This document shows, piece after piece, positions 1-8,353 of a DNA stretch of 37,230 bases (the first letter of the stretch is position 1; each line of letters starts with the position of its first letter). Location: contig NZ_SMLB01000058.1 of assembly GCF_004349105.1 (NCBI RefSeq), positions 1-37,230 on the forward strand, read 5' to 3'. The notes under the pieces were generated by a model. The model did no database searches. It was not told where the DNA came from and worked only from the letters and a program-made list of their open reading frames with translations. Source of the DNA: Jiangella aurantiaca. Its GTDB lineage: Bacteria; Actinomycetota; Actinomycetes; Jiangellales; Jiangellaceae. Made by a program: the position numbers and the translations under genes.

Positions 1-15
1 CGCCCCACCCAGCCC

Positions 16-76
16 GTTGATCATGGAGAAATCGGGGTTCCGCCTGCGCGGGAACCCCGATTTCTCCGTGATCAAC
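16..76. repeat. Dispersed 25-bp-stem hairpin, copy 1
   Basis: Arms at 16-40 and 52-76 are inverted repeats of 25 nt that begin with GTTGATCAT and end with GGGGTTC. One G-T type mismatch lies near the base, and the loop is about 11 nt. The element sits 23 bp after the stop codon of the minus-strand gene ending at 99, so it could act as its terminator or 3' stabiliser. A second copy is at 18089-18149. Stem position 14 differs between the copies by a compensated A-T to G-C change. Confidence 0.85.
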
Positions 77-98
77 TCATCCGGGCGGGCGAGGCGTG

Positions 99-1154
99 TC
101 ACGGGGTCGCCGGCGTCTCCTCCGGCCCGGACGGGGTCTCTCCCGGCACGGCGGCGACGGCAGCGGCCACCCGCGGGTCGTCGGCGGGCACCGGGCCGAC
201 AGTGACGGCCACGTCCAGCGGATCCAGCCCTTCGGCGACGGTGAGCGACGCGATCGCACCGGGCGCCGGGGACCACACCACGCGGTCCGTGCCCCGCAGC
301 ACGGCCGGCCGCCCGTCGACGTCGACGATCCGATCGCCGACCAGCCCCCAGCCGTAGATGCCGCCCGACCCCGTCTGGACGCTGAGCGACCCCTGTGGGC
401 CCGCGACCTCCCAGGAGTACCAGGTCGAACGCGCGGGCCCGGACTCGCCCACGTACTCCAGTCCCATCTCCGCCGGCCAGCCGCCCAGGTCGACGGCGCC
501 GTCAGTCAGGGTGGCCGCGGCCGCCAGAGCCTCCAGCTCCGCGGGGGTGAATCCGTCCGCGTCGATCCGCAGCTGCTGGCCGTCCGGCAGCAGCCATGCG
601 ACGTCACGCCGACCCGCCTCGTGGTCCTCCGGCCCGGGCACCAGCGTGCCGGGCGCGGTCCCGGCCGGCACCACGTCGGCCGGCGCCGGCCCGAACACGA
701 CGGCCAGCCGTTCGATGACGCCGTCGTCGTCCACACCGGCCAGGCTCAGCTCGCCGCTGCACGCACCCGTCTCCATCCGCGGCCAGGCTTCGTCGACGTC
801 CATTCGCCCGTCGTCCGGCCACAGCAGCCTGAGCTCGTCAGGCAACTCCGCCGGGGTGATCTGGTAGCCGTAGCCGGGCAGGTCCTCGCAGCCCTCGTCG
901 ACCCCGGTCGGCAGCTCAGCCGGCACTGGCGCGGCGGGCTGGGGCGTCGTCGTCTCCGGGCCGCCGAGCAGCGGCACCACGCCAGAGACCACGGCCGCCG
1001 CCGTCAGGACCGAGGCCGCTCCCACCTGGACACGGTGCCTGCGCAGCCGTCGGCGGCCGCCGTCGCGGGCGCGGCGCACCACATCCGGCGCGGGGTCCAC
1101 GGAAACCGACGCAGCCGTCAGGGCAGCGCGTAGAGCGTTCTCGTCGCGGGTCAT
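99..1154 (-). CDS. Membrane-anchored partner of the ECF sigma factor (putative anti-sigma-like protein)
   Basis: This 351-residue protein has a short basic cytoplasmic N-terminus (residues 1-42, arginine-rich around 27-41). One hydrophobic segment follows at about 44-65, then a Pro/Thr-rich linker and a ~270-residue extracytoplasmic region. The ATG overlaps the stop of the upstream sigma factor gene as ATGA (1151-1154), so the two are translationally coupled. That coupling and the topology are typical of genes encoded with SigE-type ECF factors, some of which act as anti-sigma factors. I see no zinc-binding HxxxCxxC anti-sigma motif at the N-terminus, so regulation of the sigma factor is inferred from context only. 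The C-terminus is Pro/Glu/Thr-rich. The exact function is unknown. Confidence 0.75.
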   Translation of the reverse strand: MTRDENALRAALTAASVSVDPAPDVVRRARDGGRRRLRRHRVQVGAASVLTAAAVVSGVVPLLGGPETTTPQPAAPVPAELPTGVDEGCEDLPGYGYQITPAELPDELRLLWPDDGRMDVDEAWPRMETGACSGELSLAGVDDDGVIERLAVVFGPAPADVVPAGTAPGTLVPGPEDHEAGRRDVAWLLPDGQQLRIDADGFTPAELEALAAAATLTDGAVDLGGWPAEMGLEYVGESGPARSTWYSWEVAGPQGSLSVQTGSGGIYGWGLVGDRIVDVDGRPAVLRGTDRVVWSPAPGAIASLTVAEGLDPLDVAVTVGPVPADDPRVAAAVAAVPGETPSGPEETPATP

Positions 1155-1666
1155 GAGCGTGCCTCCGGGGTGAGGTGGGTGTCATCGACGGCGGGCAGCA
1201 CCGTGCGCAGCCTGGCCAGTGCGCGCGCCGTCTGGCTCTTCACGGTGCCGACGGAGCAGCCCAGCGCCGCCGCGGTGTCAGCCTCGGAGAGATCGGCGAA
1301 GAACCGCAGCACCACGACTGCACGCTGGCGCGCCGGTAGGTTCCGCAGCGCGGCGACCACGACGGCGCGTTCGGTGTACGCCGCGGCGGCGTCGGGCCGG
1401 TGGTCCGGCCGGTCGTGCTCGATGCCGTACGCCGACTCCGCGGGCCGCCGCGACCGCATCCGCCACCGGTTCATCGCTTGCCGGGTGAGCGCCCGGTGGG
1501 CGTAGGCCGCCGGGTCGACTACCCGCGGCCAGGCCACGTACAGCCGCTCGTAGACGTCCTGCACGAGGTCCTCGGCCAGGCCGCGGTCCCCCGTCAGCAG
1601 GTACGCCGAGCGGAGCAGCCGGGCGGACCACCCGGCCACGAACTCATCGAATCCGTCGTTGCGCAC
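1151..1666 (-). CDS. SigE-family ECF RNA polymerase sigma factor
   Basis: This 171-residue protein has the two-domain layout of ECF sigma factors. Region 2 covers about residues 8-75 and includes LLTGDRGLAEDLVQDVY, the hallmark helix that binds core polymerase. Region 4 covers about 105-160, with LPARQRAVVVLRFFADLSE followed by the helix-turn-helix AAALGCSVGTVKSQTARALA. The sequence resembles the actinobacterial SigE group (~170 aa). No C-terminal extension is present. Its stop overlaps the start of the membrane protein downstream, which is the natural candidate for controlling its activity. It is separated from the FKBP gene behind it by a strong hairpin, so it probably has its own promoter. 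Target genes cannot be read from the window. Confidence 0.93.
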   Translation of the reverse strand: MRNDGFDEFVAGWSARLLRSAYLLTGDRGLAEDLVQDVYERLYVAWPRVVDPAAYAHRALTRQAMNRWRMRSRRPAESAYGIEHDRPDHRPDAAAAYTERAVVVAALRNLPARQRAVVVLRFFADLSEADTAAALGCSVGTVKSQTARALARLRTVLPAVDDTHLTPEARS

Positions 1667-1715
1667 ACCCTTCCAGACACCGCCGCCGCCGGAAAGGTTG
1701 CCCCCGGAACGCGCG

Positions 1716-1748
1716 AACTCCCGTCACCCGGGCGAGGTGACGGGAGTT
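1716..1748. terminator. Strong hairpin between FKBP and the sigma factor gene
   Basis: A perfect 13-bp inverted repeat (1716-1728 with 1736-1748, AACTCCCGTCACC and its complement) has a 7-nt loop. It starts 18 bp past the FKBP stop codon, which fits a terminator for the minus-strand proteasome/FKBP transcription unit. No run of T follows on the minus strand, as is common in GC-rich actinobacterial terminators. Confidence 0.75.
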
Positions 1749-1765
1749 TCAACGGCGCTCGGCCG

Positions 1766-2125
1766 CTACTTGACGGCGAGCAGGTCGATCACGAAGATCA
1801 GCGTCTTGCCGGACAGCCGGTGACCGCCGCCGGCCGGGCCATAGGCCTGGTCGGGCGGGACGACCAGCTGACGACGCCCGCCCACGCGCATGCCGGGGAT
1901 GCCGTCCTGCCAGCCCTTGATCAGGCCGCGCAGCGGGAACTCGATCGGCGCACCGCGGTTCCAGGATGCGTCGAACTCCTCGCCGGTCTCGAACTCCACG
2001 CCCACGTAGTGGACGAGGACGGTCGCGCCCGGCGTGGCCTCGTCGCCGTCGCCGACGGTGAGGTCGGTGATCTGCAGGTCCGCCGGCGCCTCGCCGCCGA
2101 CGAAGTCGATCTCGGGCCGTTCCAT
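1766..2125 (-). CDS. FKBP-type peptidyl-prolyl cis-trans isomerase (cytoplasmic, single domain)
   Basis: This 119-residue protein forms one FKBP domain with the expected order: VLVHYVGVEFETGEEFDASW, then PIEFPLRGLIKGWQDGIPGM, then GGRRQLVVPPDQAYGPAGG, and a final hydrophobic strand TLIFVIDLLAVK. These are the residues that shape the proline-binding pocket (Tyr, Phe, Asp, Trp). The enzyme catalyses prolyl isomerisation during folding. There is no signal peptide, so it is cytoplasmic. The ATG at 2125 shares a base with the TGA of the FKBP lipoprotein gene (TGATG), which fixes the start and implies coupled translation. Placement after pafA is a common actinobacterial arrangement, but a direct link to pupylation has not been shown. 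Confidence 0.95.
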   Translation of the reverse strand: MERPEIDFVGGEAPADLQITDLTVGDGDEATPGATVLVHYVGVEFETGEEFDASWNRGAPIEFPLRGLIKGWQDGIPGMRVGGRRQLVVPPDQAYGPAGGGHRLSGKTLIFVIDLLAVK

Positions 2126-3192
2126 CAGTAGCTCCCGATGACGTCGATGACGAGCACCAGCGGTGTGCCCGCCTCGCCGGTCTCCGGGTTGGCGTTGTCG
2201 GTGGCCGAGATGCGGCTGACGACGCGGCTGCCGACGGTGGCGCCGGTGAGCGCCTCGGCCAGGCCGGGGATGCCGGCCAGCTGCTCGGCGGCCAGGGTGA
2301 GCGGCGCCTGGCCCTCGTCCCACGTCGTGATGACGTCGGCGCCGTCGGGATAGGACGCTTGCACCATGTTGACCACGAGGTTTGCGCCCAGCTCCTCGCC
2401 GTCGCCGTTGACGACCAGCGTGGAGTCGGAGGTCTCCGGCGGCGTCGCGCCTTCGAAGCTCAGGGTCGGAGCGGCGCCGTCTTCGCCGTCGGTGACGGTG
2501 GGCAGGCCCTCGGGGACGTCGGTGACGGGCTCACCGGACGCGTGCGCGGTGGGGTCGATCGAGTCGACGATCTCGACCACGAACACCAGCGTGTCGTTCT
2601 GCAGGTCGTGGCCGTCCTGGTCGCCGTAGCCCTGGTCGGGCGGGATCGACAGCAGGACGCGGGAGCCGACCATCTGGCCCGTCAGACCGTCCTTCCAGCC
2701 CGGGATGACCTGGTTCAGCGAGAAGCTGGCAGCGCTGCCGCGGTCGTAGGAGTTGTCGAAGACATACGGCTCGGCCTCGCCGGAGCCGGAGTCGGCCGAC
2801 GGGTCGGCGCTGGCCTCGCCCTCGGGCGTGGTGGCGCCGCCGACATCGCCCTCGGCCGGGGTCTCCGCGGGCGTCTCGGCGGGCGTCTCGGCGGGGGTCT
2901 CCGCGGCCGGCGGCCGCGGCTCCCAGGTCTGGCCCAGGTAGTTCGCGACGACGACGTCGTTCTCGCCGACCTCGCGGCCGTCGCCCTCGTCGAGGACCTC
3001 GATCTGCAGGTCCTCCGGCGGGTCTTCGTCGGGGATGGTGAGGGTCGGCTTCTCGCCCGGCGCGCCGGAGACCTCGACGCCCAGGTCCGTGGTGGCGGTC
3101 GAGTCGCCGTCGCCGCCGTCGTCGCTCCCACACGCCGAGAGTGCGAGGGCGGATGACACGATCAGAGCGGCCAGAGCCTGTCGTCTGCGCAC
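2125..3192 (-). CDS. FKBP-type peptidyl-prolyl isomerase lipoprotein, two FKBP-like domains
   Basis: The 355-residue protein starts at GTG (3192). A lipoprotein signal peptide has a basic MRRR start, a hydrophobic core and an LSAC lipobox, giving a lipidated Cys21. It should therefore sit on the outer face of the cytoplasmic membrane. The first FKBP domain (about residues 45-215) carries VIPGWKDGLTGQMVGSRVLL and IPPDQGYGDQDGHD, but a ~70-residue acidic, Pro/Thr-rich insertion, including four ETPA repeats, splits it. The second domain (about 235-355) keeps IPGLAEALTGATVGSRVV and a terminal LVLVIDVIGSY strand. It lacks the usual aromatic pocket residues and the PP-x-x-AYG motif, so it may be non-catalytic. 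It likely assists folding of exported proteins. Its stop overlaps the next FKBP start. Confidence 0.92.
   Translation of the reverse strand: MRRRQALAALIVSSALALSACGSDDGGDGDSTATTDLGVEVSGAPGEKPTLTIPDEDPPEDLQIEVLDEGDGREVGENDVVVANYLGQTWEPRPPAAETPAETPAETPAETPAEGDVGGATTPEGEASADPSADSGSGEAEPYVFDNSYDRGSAASFSLNQVIPGWKDGLTGQMVGSRVLLSIPPDQGYGDQDGHDLQNDTLVFVVEIVDSIDPTAHASGEPVTDVPEGLPTVTDGEDGAAPTLSFEGATPPETSDSTLVVNGDGEELGANLVVNMVQASYPDGADVITTWDEGQAPLTLAAEQLAGIPGLAEALTGATVGSRVVSRISATDNANPETGEAGTPLVLVIDVIGSY
2851..2901 (-). repeat. 12-bp tandem repeat encoding (ETPA)n in the FKBP lipoprotein
   Basis: About four tandem 12-nt units encode Glu-Thr-Pro-Ala within the insertion of the first FKBP domain. Third positions vary between units, so the peptide repeat is conserved beyond the DNA repeat. 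Confidence 0.85.
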
Positions 3193-3248
3193 GGTGAACT
3201 AGTCCTTCATCTATTCGCGGGCTGTGTTGAGTTCCGGTCGAAACGGCA

Positions 3249-3254
3249 ACCCTA
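3249..3254 (-). promoter_or_regulatory. Candidate -10 element upstream of the FKBP lipoprotein gene
   Basis: TAGGGT on the minus strand, 57 bp upstream of the GTG start, fits the actinobacterial TANNNT -10 pattern. I see no convincing -35 hexamer at 17-18 bp. The same hexamer appears upstream of pup and of the PAC2 gene. Confidence 0.3.
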
Positions 3255-3304
3255 TGCGCTGCACCTGAGAAGTACCTGAACGGGCTGCGGCAGGCAGCTT
3301 ACGC

Positions 3305-4666
3305 TCACATGCCCTCGATGAGGCGGGCGACCCTCTCGTCGACGGACCGGAACGGGTCCTTGCACAACACCGTACGTTGCGCCTGGTCGTTGAGCTTCAG
3401 GTGTACCCAGTCGACGGTGAAGTCGCGGCGGCGCTCCTGGGCCCGCTTGATGAACTCGCCGCGCAGCTTCGCCCGGGTGGTCTGCGGCGGCACCGACTTG
3501 GCTTCGAAGATCTCGACGTCGCGAGCCACTCGCTGCACCTGGCCGCGCTTCTCGAGCAGGTAGTACAGGCCGCGGCCGCGGTGGATGTCGTGGTAGGCGA
3601 GGTCGAGCTGCGCGACCCGCGGGTGGGTCAGCGTCATGTTGTGCTTGGCGCGGTAGCGCTCGATGAGGCGGTACTTCGTCACCCAGTCGATCTCGTTCTC
3701 GACCAGCGAGAGGTCAGCGGAGTCGATGGCCTTGATGGTCCGCTCCCACAGCTCCAGCACCCGCTGGATGGCCGGCGTGGCCAGCTCGCGCCGCTCGACG
3801 AAGTCGCGGGCCTTGGTGAAGTACTCCTCCTGGATCTCCAGCGCCGACGCCTCGCGGCCGCCCGCCAGCCGGACCTTGCGCCGGCCGGTGAGGTCGTGGC
3901 TGATCTCGCGGATGGCCCGGATGGGGTTCTCCAGGGTCATGTCGCGCAGCCCGACGCCGGCCTCGATCATGCGCAGCACGAGGTCAGTGGCGCCGACCTT
4001 GAGGAGGGTGGTGCACTCGTTCATGTTGGAGTCGCCGACGATGACGTGCAGCCGGCGGTAGCGCTCGGCGTCGGCGTGCGGCTCGTCGCGGGTGTTGATG
4101 ATGGGCCGGCTGCGGGTGGTGGCGCTGGAGACGCCCTCCCAGATGTGCTCGGCCCGCTGGCTGACGGCGAACACCGCGCCCCGCGGCGTCTGCAGCACCT
4201 TGCCGGCGCCGCAGATGATCTGCCGGGTGACCAGGAACGGGATCAGGATGTCGGCCAGCCGGGAGAACTCGCCGTGCCGGCCGACCAGGTAGTTCTCGTG
4301 GCAGCCGTAGGAATTGCCGGCGGAGTCGGTGTTGTTCTTGAACAGGTAGACGTCGCCGGCGATGCCCTCTTCGGCCAGCCGCTTCTCCGCGTCGACCAGC
4401 AGGCCCTCGAGGACCCGCTCACCGGCCTTGTCGTGGGTGACGAGGTCGGTGATGCTGTCGCACTCGGGCGTCGCGTACTCCGGGTGGCTGCCGACATCGA
4501 GGTAGAGCCGCGCGCCGTTGGACAGGAAGACGTTGCTGCTGCGGCCCCACGTAACGACCCGGCGGAACAGGTAACGGGCGACCTCGTCGGGTGACAGTCG
4601 CCGCTGCCCGCGGAACGTGCACGTGACGCCGTACTCGTTCTCGAGACCGAAGATGCGGCGATCCAT
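3305..4666 (-). CDS. pafA: Pup-protein ligase PafA
   Basis: The 453-residue protein is full length for PafA. It activates the C-terminal glutamate of Pup with ATP and forms an isopeptide bond to lysines on target proteins. The carboxylate-amine ligase fold shows FGLENEYG at residues 6-13, with metal-binding Glu9, and [16 protein letters not shown] at 54-69, with the conserved catalytic Asp57. The loop [19 protein letters not shown] and the motifs [13 protein letters not shown] and GDSNMNE follow, then the C-terminal domain with the DWVHLKL segment. It is distinguished from Dop by its shorter N-terminal region, which lacks the long insertion after the first motif. It lies 9 bp downstream of prcA in the same operon. 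Confidence 0.98.
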   Translation of the reverse strand: MDRRIFGLENEYGVTCTFRGQRRLSPDEVARYLFRRVVTWGRSSNVFLSNGARLYLDVGSHPEYATPECDSITDLVTHDKAGERVLEGLLVDAEKRLAEEGIAGDVYLFKNNTDSAGNSYGCHENYLVGRHGEFSRLADILIPFLVTRQIICGAGKVLQTPRGAVFAVSQRAEHIWEGVSSATTRSRPIINTRDEPHADAERYRRLHVIVGDSNMNECTTLLKVGATDLVLRMIEAGVGLRDMTLENPIRAIREISHDLTGRRKVRLAGGREASALEIQEEYFTKARDFVERRELATPAIQRVLELWERTIKAIDSADLSLVENEIDWVTKYRLIERYRAKHNMTLTHPRVAQLDLAYHDIHRGRGLYYLLEKRGQVQRVARDVEIFEAKSVPPQTTRAKLRGEFIKRAQERRRDFTVDWVHLKLNDQAQRTVLCKDPFRSVDERVARLIEGM

Positions 4667-4675
4667 GGTTCGAGC

Positions 4676-5416
4676 CTAGTCGCCCGAGCCCTCGGAATCG
4701 GGCTGCGGTGAGGTCTCGGAACCGCCACGGGCGAGCAACGAGTCAAGGACCGGCCCGGTGAGGCGGCGGAACCGGCGCCGGGGCCGCTCGCGGTCGAGGA
4801 CGGCGACCTCGAGCGACGACGTCGCCAGCTGCCGCGGCTCGTCGGTGTCGCGGCCCAGTGCGTCGACGGCCAGCCGCAGCGAGCCCTCCAACGACGCGCC
4901 CTTCGTGAAGTGCTCGCTGACGTACTGGCCGACCTGCTCGGCGGCCCCGCCCATGACGGAGAAACCGCTGTCGGCCCAGACCGAGCCGTCGTAGGTGATG
5001 CGGTAGATCTGGTCGGCGTCAGTGGTCTGGCCGACCTCGGCCACCACGAGCTCGACCTCGTACGGCTTGGGGTCCTGAGTGAAGATGGTGCCCAGCGTCT
5101 GCGCGTACACGTTGGCCAGCGCCCGGCCCGACACGTCGACGCGGTCGTATGAGTATCCGCGCAGGTCGGCCAACCGCACCCCGGCCTGGCGGAGGATCTC
5201 GAACTCGTTGTACTTGCCGACCGCGGCGAACGCGATGCGGTCGTAGATCTCGCTGATCTTGTGCAGCGACGGCGACGGGCTCTCGGCGGCGAACAGGATG
5301 CCGCCCGCGTACTGGATCACGATGACCGACCGGCCGCGGGCGATGCCCTTGCGGGCGTAGTCGGCCCGGTCCTTCATGATCTGCTCGGGCGAGACGTATC
5401 CGAACTGCATCGACAC
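4676..5416 (-). CDS. prcA: Proteasome subunit alpha
   Basis: The 246-residue protein makes the outer rings of the 20S core, where they form the gate and dock the ARC ATPase. The N-terminal gating segment [21 protein letters not shown] is followed by [23 protein letters not shown], then [21 protein letters not shown] and the [25 protein letters not shown] core. No catalytic Thr is expected in alpha subunits. I chose the GTG at 5416, which has an AGAGGA ribosome site about 8 nt upstream. An ATG two codons later is possible. The Ser/Asp/Gly-rich tail after about residue 225 looks disordered. The gene lies between prcB (45 bp gap) and pafA (9 bp gap). Confidence 0.98.
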   Translation of the reverse strand: MSMQFGYVSPEQIMKDRADYARKGIARGRSVIVIQYAGGILFAAESPSPSLHKISEIYDRIAFAAVGKYNEFEILRQAGVRLADLRGYSYDRVDVSGRALANVYAQTLGTIFTQDPKPYEVELVVAEVGQTTDADQIYRITYDGSVWADSGFSVMGGAAEQVGQYVSEHFTKGASLEGSLRLAVDALGRDTDEPRQLATSSLEVAVLDRERPRRRFRRLTGPVLDSLLARGGSETSPQPDSEGSGD

Positions 5417-5461
5417 CGATGGGTCCTCTCGTACGGCGGGGAGCTGGGGGTGGGGACGGGG

Positions 5462-6304
5462 TCAGCGCAGCGGCGCGACCGGACCGTCGGGCCGGACGTC
5501 GCGGCCGGCGACGACCTCTTCGACGATCTGCGCGACGGCCTGCTCGTCCCGCTGCCGGTAGCCGGCGTCGTCGACCACCGCCACGATGGGGAAGATGCGC
5601 CGCTGCAGATCGGGCCCGCCGGTCGCGGAGTCGTCGTCGGCGGCGTCGTACAGCGCCTGGACGGTGACAGCGATGGCGTCGTCGGCCGTGAGATCGTCGC
5701 GATAGAGCTTCTTCAGCGCTCCGCGGGCGAACACCGAGCCGGAGCCGACCGAGAAGAACTGGTGCTCCTCGTACCGGCCGCCGGTGACGTCGTAGGAGAA
5801 GATGCGGCCGCTGCCGGTGCCGAGGTCGTAGCCGGCGAACAGCGGCACGACCGCCAGGCCCTGCATGGCCATGCCCAGGTTGCCGCGAATCATATGCGAC
5901 AGCCGGTTGGCCTTGCCCTCGAGCGACAGCACCGTGCCCTCGATCTTCTCGTAGTGTTCCAGCTCGAGCTGGAACAGCCGGATGAGCTCCAGGCCCAGCC
6001 CGGCCGCGCCCGCCATACCGACCGCGGAGTACTCGTCGGCTTGGAACACCTTCTGGATGTCGCGCTGGGCGATCATGTTGCCCATGGTGGCCCGCCGGTC
6101 GCCGGCCATGACCACCCCGCCCACGAACGTGGTGGCCACCAGCGTGGTGGCGTGCGGGGTCAGGCCCCCCAGATCGGCGCCCGCCGGGACCCGGTTTCCC
6201 GGCAGCAACTCGGGCGAGTGCTGCCGCAGGAACTCGGTGAACGACGACGTCCCCGCAGTCAGGAACTCCGCCGGCAGGCTGCCGATACGCGAGACATCAA
6301 CCAC
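5462..6304 (-). CDS. prcB: Proteasome subunit beta (catalytic)
   Basis: This 280-residue precursor has a 52-residue propeptide ending at LTPHA. Self-cleavage would expose the nucleophile Thr53 in [20 protein letters not shown], the standard N-terminal threonine hydrolase start. The Asp and Lys-equivalent positions of the active site are in the following GDRRAT and GMAGAAG regions. Inner-ring beta subunits degrade unfolded pupylated proteins. The gene starts with GTG immediately after the TAA of pup, with no spacing at all. The ribosome site must therefore lie inside the pup 3' end (GGCGGAGAG), which couples Pup and PrcB synthesis. Length and propeptide fit other actinobacterial PrcB proteins. 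Confidence 0.98.
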   Translation of the reverse strand: MVDVSRIGSLPAEFLTAGTSSFTEFLRQHSPELLPGNRVPAGADLGGLTPHATTLVATTFVGGVVMAGDRRATMGNMIAQRDIQKVFQADEYSAVGMAGAAGLGLELIRLFQLELEHYEKIEGTVLSLEGKANRLSHMIRGNLGMAMQGLAVVPLFAGYDLGTGSGRIFSYDVTGGRYEEHQFFSVGSGSVFARGALKKLYRDDLTADDAIAVTVQALYDAADDDSATGGPDLQRRIFPIVAVVDDAGYRQRDEQAVAQIVEEVVAGRDVRPDGPVAPLR

Positions 6305-6514
6305 TTACTCTCCGCCCTTCTGCACGAACGACCGGACGAAGTCCTCGGCGTTCTCCTCCAGCACCTCGTCGATCTCGTCGAGGATGGAGTCGACGTCGTC
6401 GTCGATCTTGTCCTGCCGCTCCTTGAGCTCCTCGCTCGCCTCGGTCGCCTCGGTGTTCTCGACGTCCTCGTTCTTCCGGGTCTGCTTGTGACCACCGGTC
6501 GTCTCACGCGCCAT
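6305..6514 (-). CDS. pup: Prokaryotic ubiquitin-like protein Pup
   Basis: The 69-residue protein is highly acidic, with an N-terminal MARETTGGHKQTR and a central helical region, KERQDKIDDDVDSILDEIDE, which in Pup forms the coil that binds ARC. The C-terminus is QKGGE. It ends in Glu, not Gln, so PafA can use it without deamidation by Dop. I chose the ATG at 6514 because a GGAGG ribosome site lies about 8 nt upstream and the product matches the family N-terminus. Longer upstream starts would add a non-homologous extension. The stop codon directly abuts the prcB GTG. A 279-bp gap containing a dispersed repeat separates it from dop. Confidence 0.98.
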   Translation of the reverse strand: MARETTGGHKQTRKNEDVENTEATEASEELKERQDKIDDDVDSILDEIDEVLEENAEDFVRSFVQKGGE

Positions 6515-6545
6515 CGCCAACCTCCACCTGGTCGCCTTGAGAACG

Positions 6546-6551
6546 ACCCTA
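6546..6551 (-). promoter_or_regulatory. Candidate -10 element for pup-prcBA
   Basis: TAGGGT on the minus strand lies 32 bp before the pup ATG, a plausible distance for a short leader. The -35 region is unconvincing. The 279-bp dop-pup gap makes an internal promoter likely. Confidence 0.35.
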
Positions 6552-6637
6552 TCCAGGAGTGGTGACATCGTGCCGCCCCGGGACACCGGATCGGGCCAGA
6601 GATTTCCGACTTACGCCGACAGCGAAGCCGCCGCCGC

Positions 6638-6754
6638 GATCACGTTCACCACGAAATCTCGTGTCGCACTACGCCTGCAACCGTGTTGACGCTCGAGAAA
6701 TCCTCGTGGTCGCCCCGCCCAACGACACCGAACTCACACCGTCGCGTTGATCAT
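6638..6754 (+). repeat. Dispersed ~115-bp box, copy A (dop-pup gap)
   Basis: The segment runs from GATCACGTTC to GTTGATCAT. It matches, in inverted orientation, 18141-18255 over its full length with only scattered substitutions and one small indel. Shared blocks include CTACGCCTGCAA and GAACTCACACCGTCGCG. In this copy the 25-bp-stem hairpin that follows copy B is missing, although its first nine bases are present. The box lies in the leader region between dop and pup and could carry regulatory sites. A short open frame crosses both copies (YACNR-DA-EILV), but nothing indicates translation. Confidence 0.85.
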
Positions 6755-6793
6755 CGAACGACGCACCCCCAGCGATCTGCCGCGCTCCCCGGC

Positions 6794-8305
6794 TCAGCGC
6801 GATGTCAGGGCGCTGACCAGATCGAGGGCGGTGTCGCACTGGTCGAGCAGGTCGCCGACGTGGGCTTTGGTGCCGCGGTTGGGGTCGAGCGTGGGCACTC
6901 GCTGCAGCGCCTCGCGGCCGGGCAGGTCGAAGATCACCGAGTCCCACGACGCCGCCGCGATGGACTCGGCGTACTTGTCGAGGCAGCGGCCGCGGAAGTA
7001 CGCCCGGGTGTCCTCGGGCGGCAGGTGGACGGCGTCGTCGATCTCCTGGTCGGTGATGAGGCGCTGCATGCGGCCCTTGGCGACGAGCCGGCGGTAGAGG
7101 CCGCGCTCCGGCCGGATGTCGGCGTACTGCAGGTCGATGAGGTGCAGCTTCGGGTGCGTCCAGTCCATGCCGTCGCGGTCGCGGTACTGCTGCAGCAGCG
7201 ACAGTTTCGCCACCCAGTCGAGCTGGTCGGACAGCGACATCGGGTCGGTGGCCAGCGCCTGCAGGGTGCTCTCCCAGCGGGCCAGGACGTCGGCCGTGAC
7301 GGGGTCGGCGTCGGCCCCGTAGCGGTCCTCGACGTACTTGCGGGCCTGCTCGGCGTACTCGGTCTGCAGCTGGACGGCGGTGAGGCGGCGGCCGTCGGCC
7401 AGTTCGACGACGTGCTTGAGCGTCGGGTCGTGGGAGATGTCGTGCAGCGCGCCCACCGGCCGCGACACCGCGAGGTCGCCGCCGAGGAAACCGTCCTCGA
7501 TCATGGCCAGGACCAGCGCGGTCGTCCCCAGCTTGAGGTACGTCGAGATCTCGGAGAGGTTCGCGTCGCCGAGGATGACGTGCAGGCGGCGGTAGCGCTC
7601 CGGGTCGGCGTGCGGCTCGTCGCGGGTGTTGATGATCGGCCGCTTGAGCGTCGTCTCGAGGCCGACCTCGACCTCGAAGTAGTCGGCGCGCTGGGAGATC
7701 TGGAAGCCGTGGCCGCTGCCGTCCTGGCCGATGCCGACCCGGCCGGCGCCGCAGATGACCTGCCGCGACACGAAGAACGGGATGAGGTGCCGGACGATGT
7801 CGGCGAACGGCGTCGACCGGTTCATCAGGTAGTTCTCGTGGCAGCCGTACGAGGCGCCCTTGTTGTCGGTGTTGTTCTTGTACAGCTGGATGGGCTGCGC
7901 GCCGGGCAGCCGGCCGGCCCAGCTGGCCGCCACGCCCATGATCGCCTCGCCGGCCTTGTCCCAGATGACGGCGTCGCGCGGCGAGGTGACCTCGGGCGAG
8001 GAGTACTCCGGGTGGGCGTGGTCGACGTAGAGCCGCGCGCCGTTGGTGAGGATGAGGTTGGCCAGCCCGATCTCCTCGTCGGTGAGCTGGCTCGGATCGG
8101 CACCACCGCGGGAGAGCTCGAACCCGCGGGCGTCGCGCAGCGGGTTCTCCTCCTCGAAGTCCCACCGCGCCCGCCGCGCGTGCGCGCGCTGCGCCGCGTA
8201 GCCGTTGACCACCTGCGACGAGGCCAGCATGGAGTTGGCCGCAGGATTGCTGGGCACCGAGATGCCGTACTCGGTCTCGATCCCCATGATGCGCCGGGCA
8301 CTCAT
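6794..8305 (-). CDS. dop: Deamidase/depupylase Dop
   Basis: The 503-residue protein is full length for Dop, the PafA paralogue. It hydrolyses the Pup-lysine isopeptide bond and, in species with Pup-Gln, deamidates Pup. The N-terminal [12 protein letters not shown] contains the metal-binding Glu10. A Dop-type insertion spans residues ~35-75, and the catalytic Asp95 lies in [14 protein letters not shown]. Further family motifs are [44 protein letters not shown] and GDANLSE. Because the Pup encoded here already ends in Glu, the main role is probably depupylation and Pup recycling. The gene is upstream of pup in the same direction. Genes upstream of dop (GNAT, oxidoreductase) are not part of the canonical pathway. 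Confidence 0.98.
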   Translation of the reverse strand: MSARRIMGIETEYGISVPSNPAANSMLASSQVVNGYAAQRAHARRARWDFEEENPLRDARGFELSRGGADPSQLTDEEIGLANLILTNGARLYVDHAHPEYSSPEVTSPRDAVIWDKAGEAIMGVAASWAGRLPGAQPIQLYKNNTDNKGASYGCHENYLMNRSTPFADIVRHLIPFFVSRQVICGAGRVGIGQDGSGHGFQISQRADYFEVEVGLETTLKRPIINTRDEPHADPERYRRLHVILGDANLSEISTYLKLGTTALVLAMIEDGFLGGDLAVSRPVGALHDISHDPTLKHVVELADGRRLTAVQLQTEYAEQARKYVEDRYGADADPVTADVLARWESTLQALATDPMSLSDQLDWVAKLSLLQQYRDRDGMDWTHPKLHLIDLQYADIRPERGLYRRLVAKGRMQRLITDQEIDDAVHLPPEDTRAYFRGRCLDKYAESIAAASWDSVIFDLPGREALQRVPTLDPNRGTKAHVGDLLDQCDTALDLVSALTSR

Positions 8306-8353
8306 GTCACGAGCCTACGGCAGCGACCGCCGTCCACCACGCGGCCGACGCCG

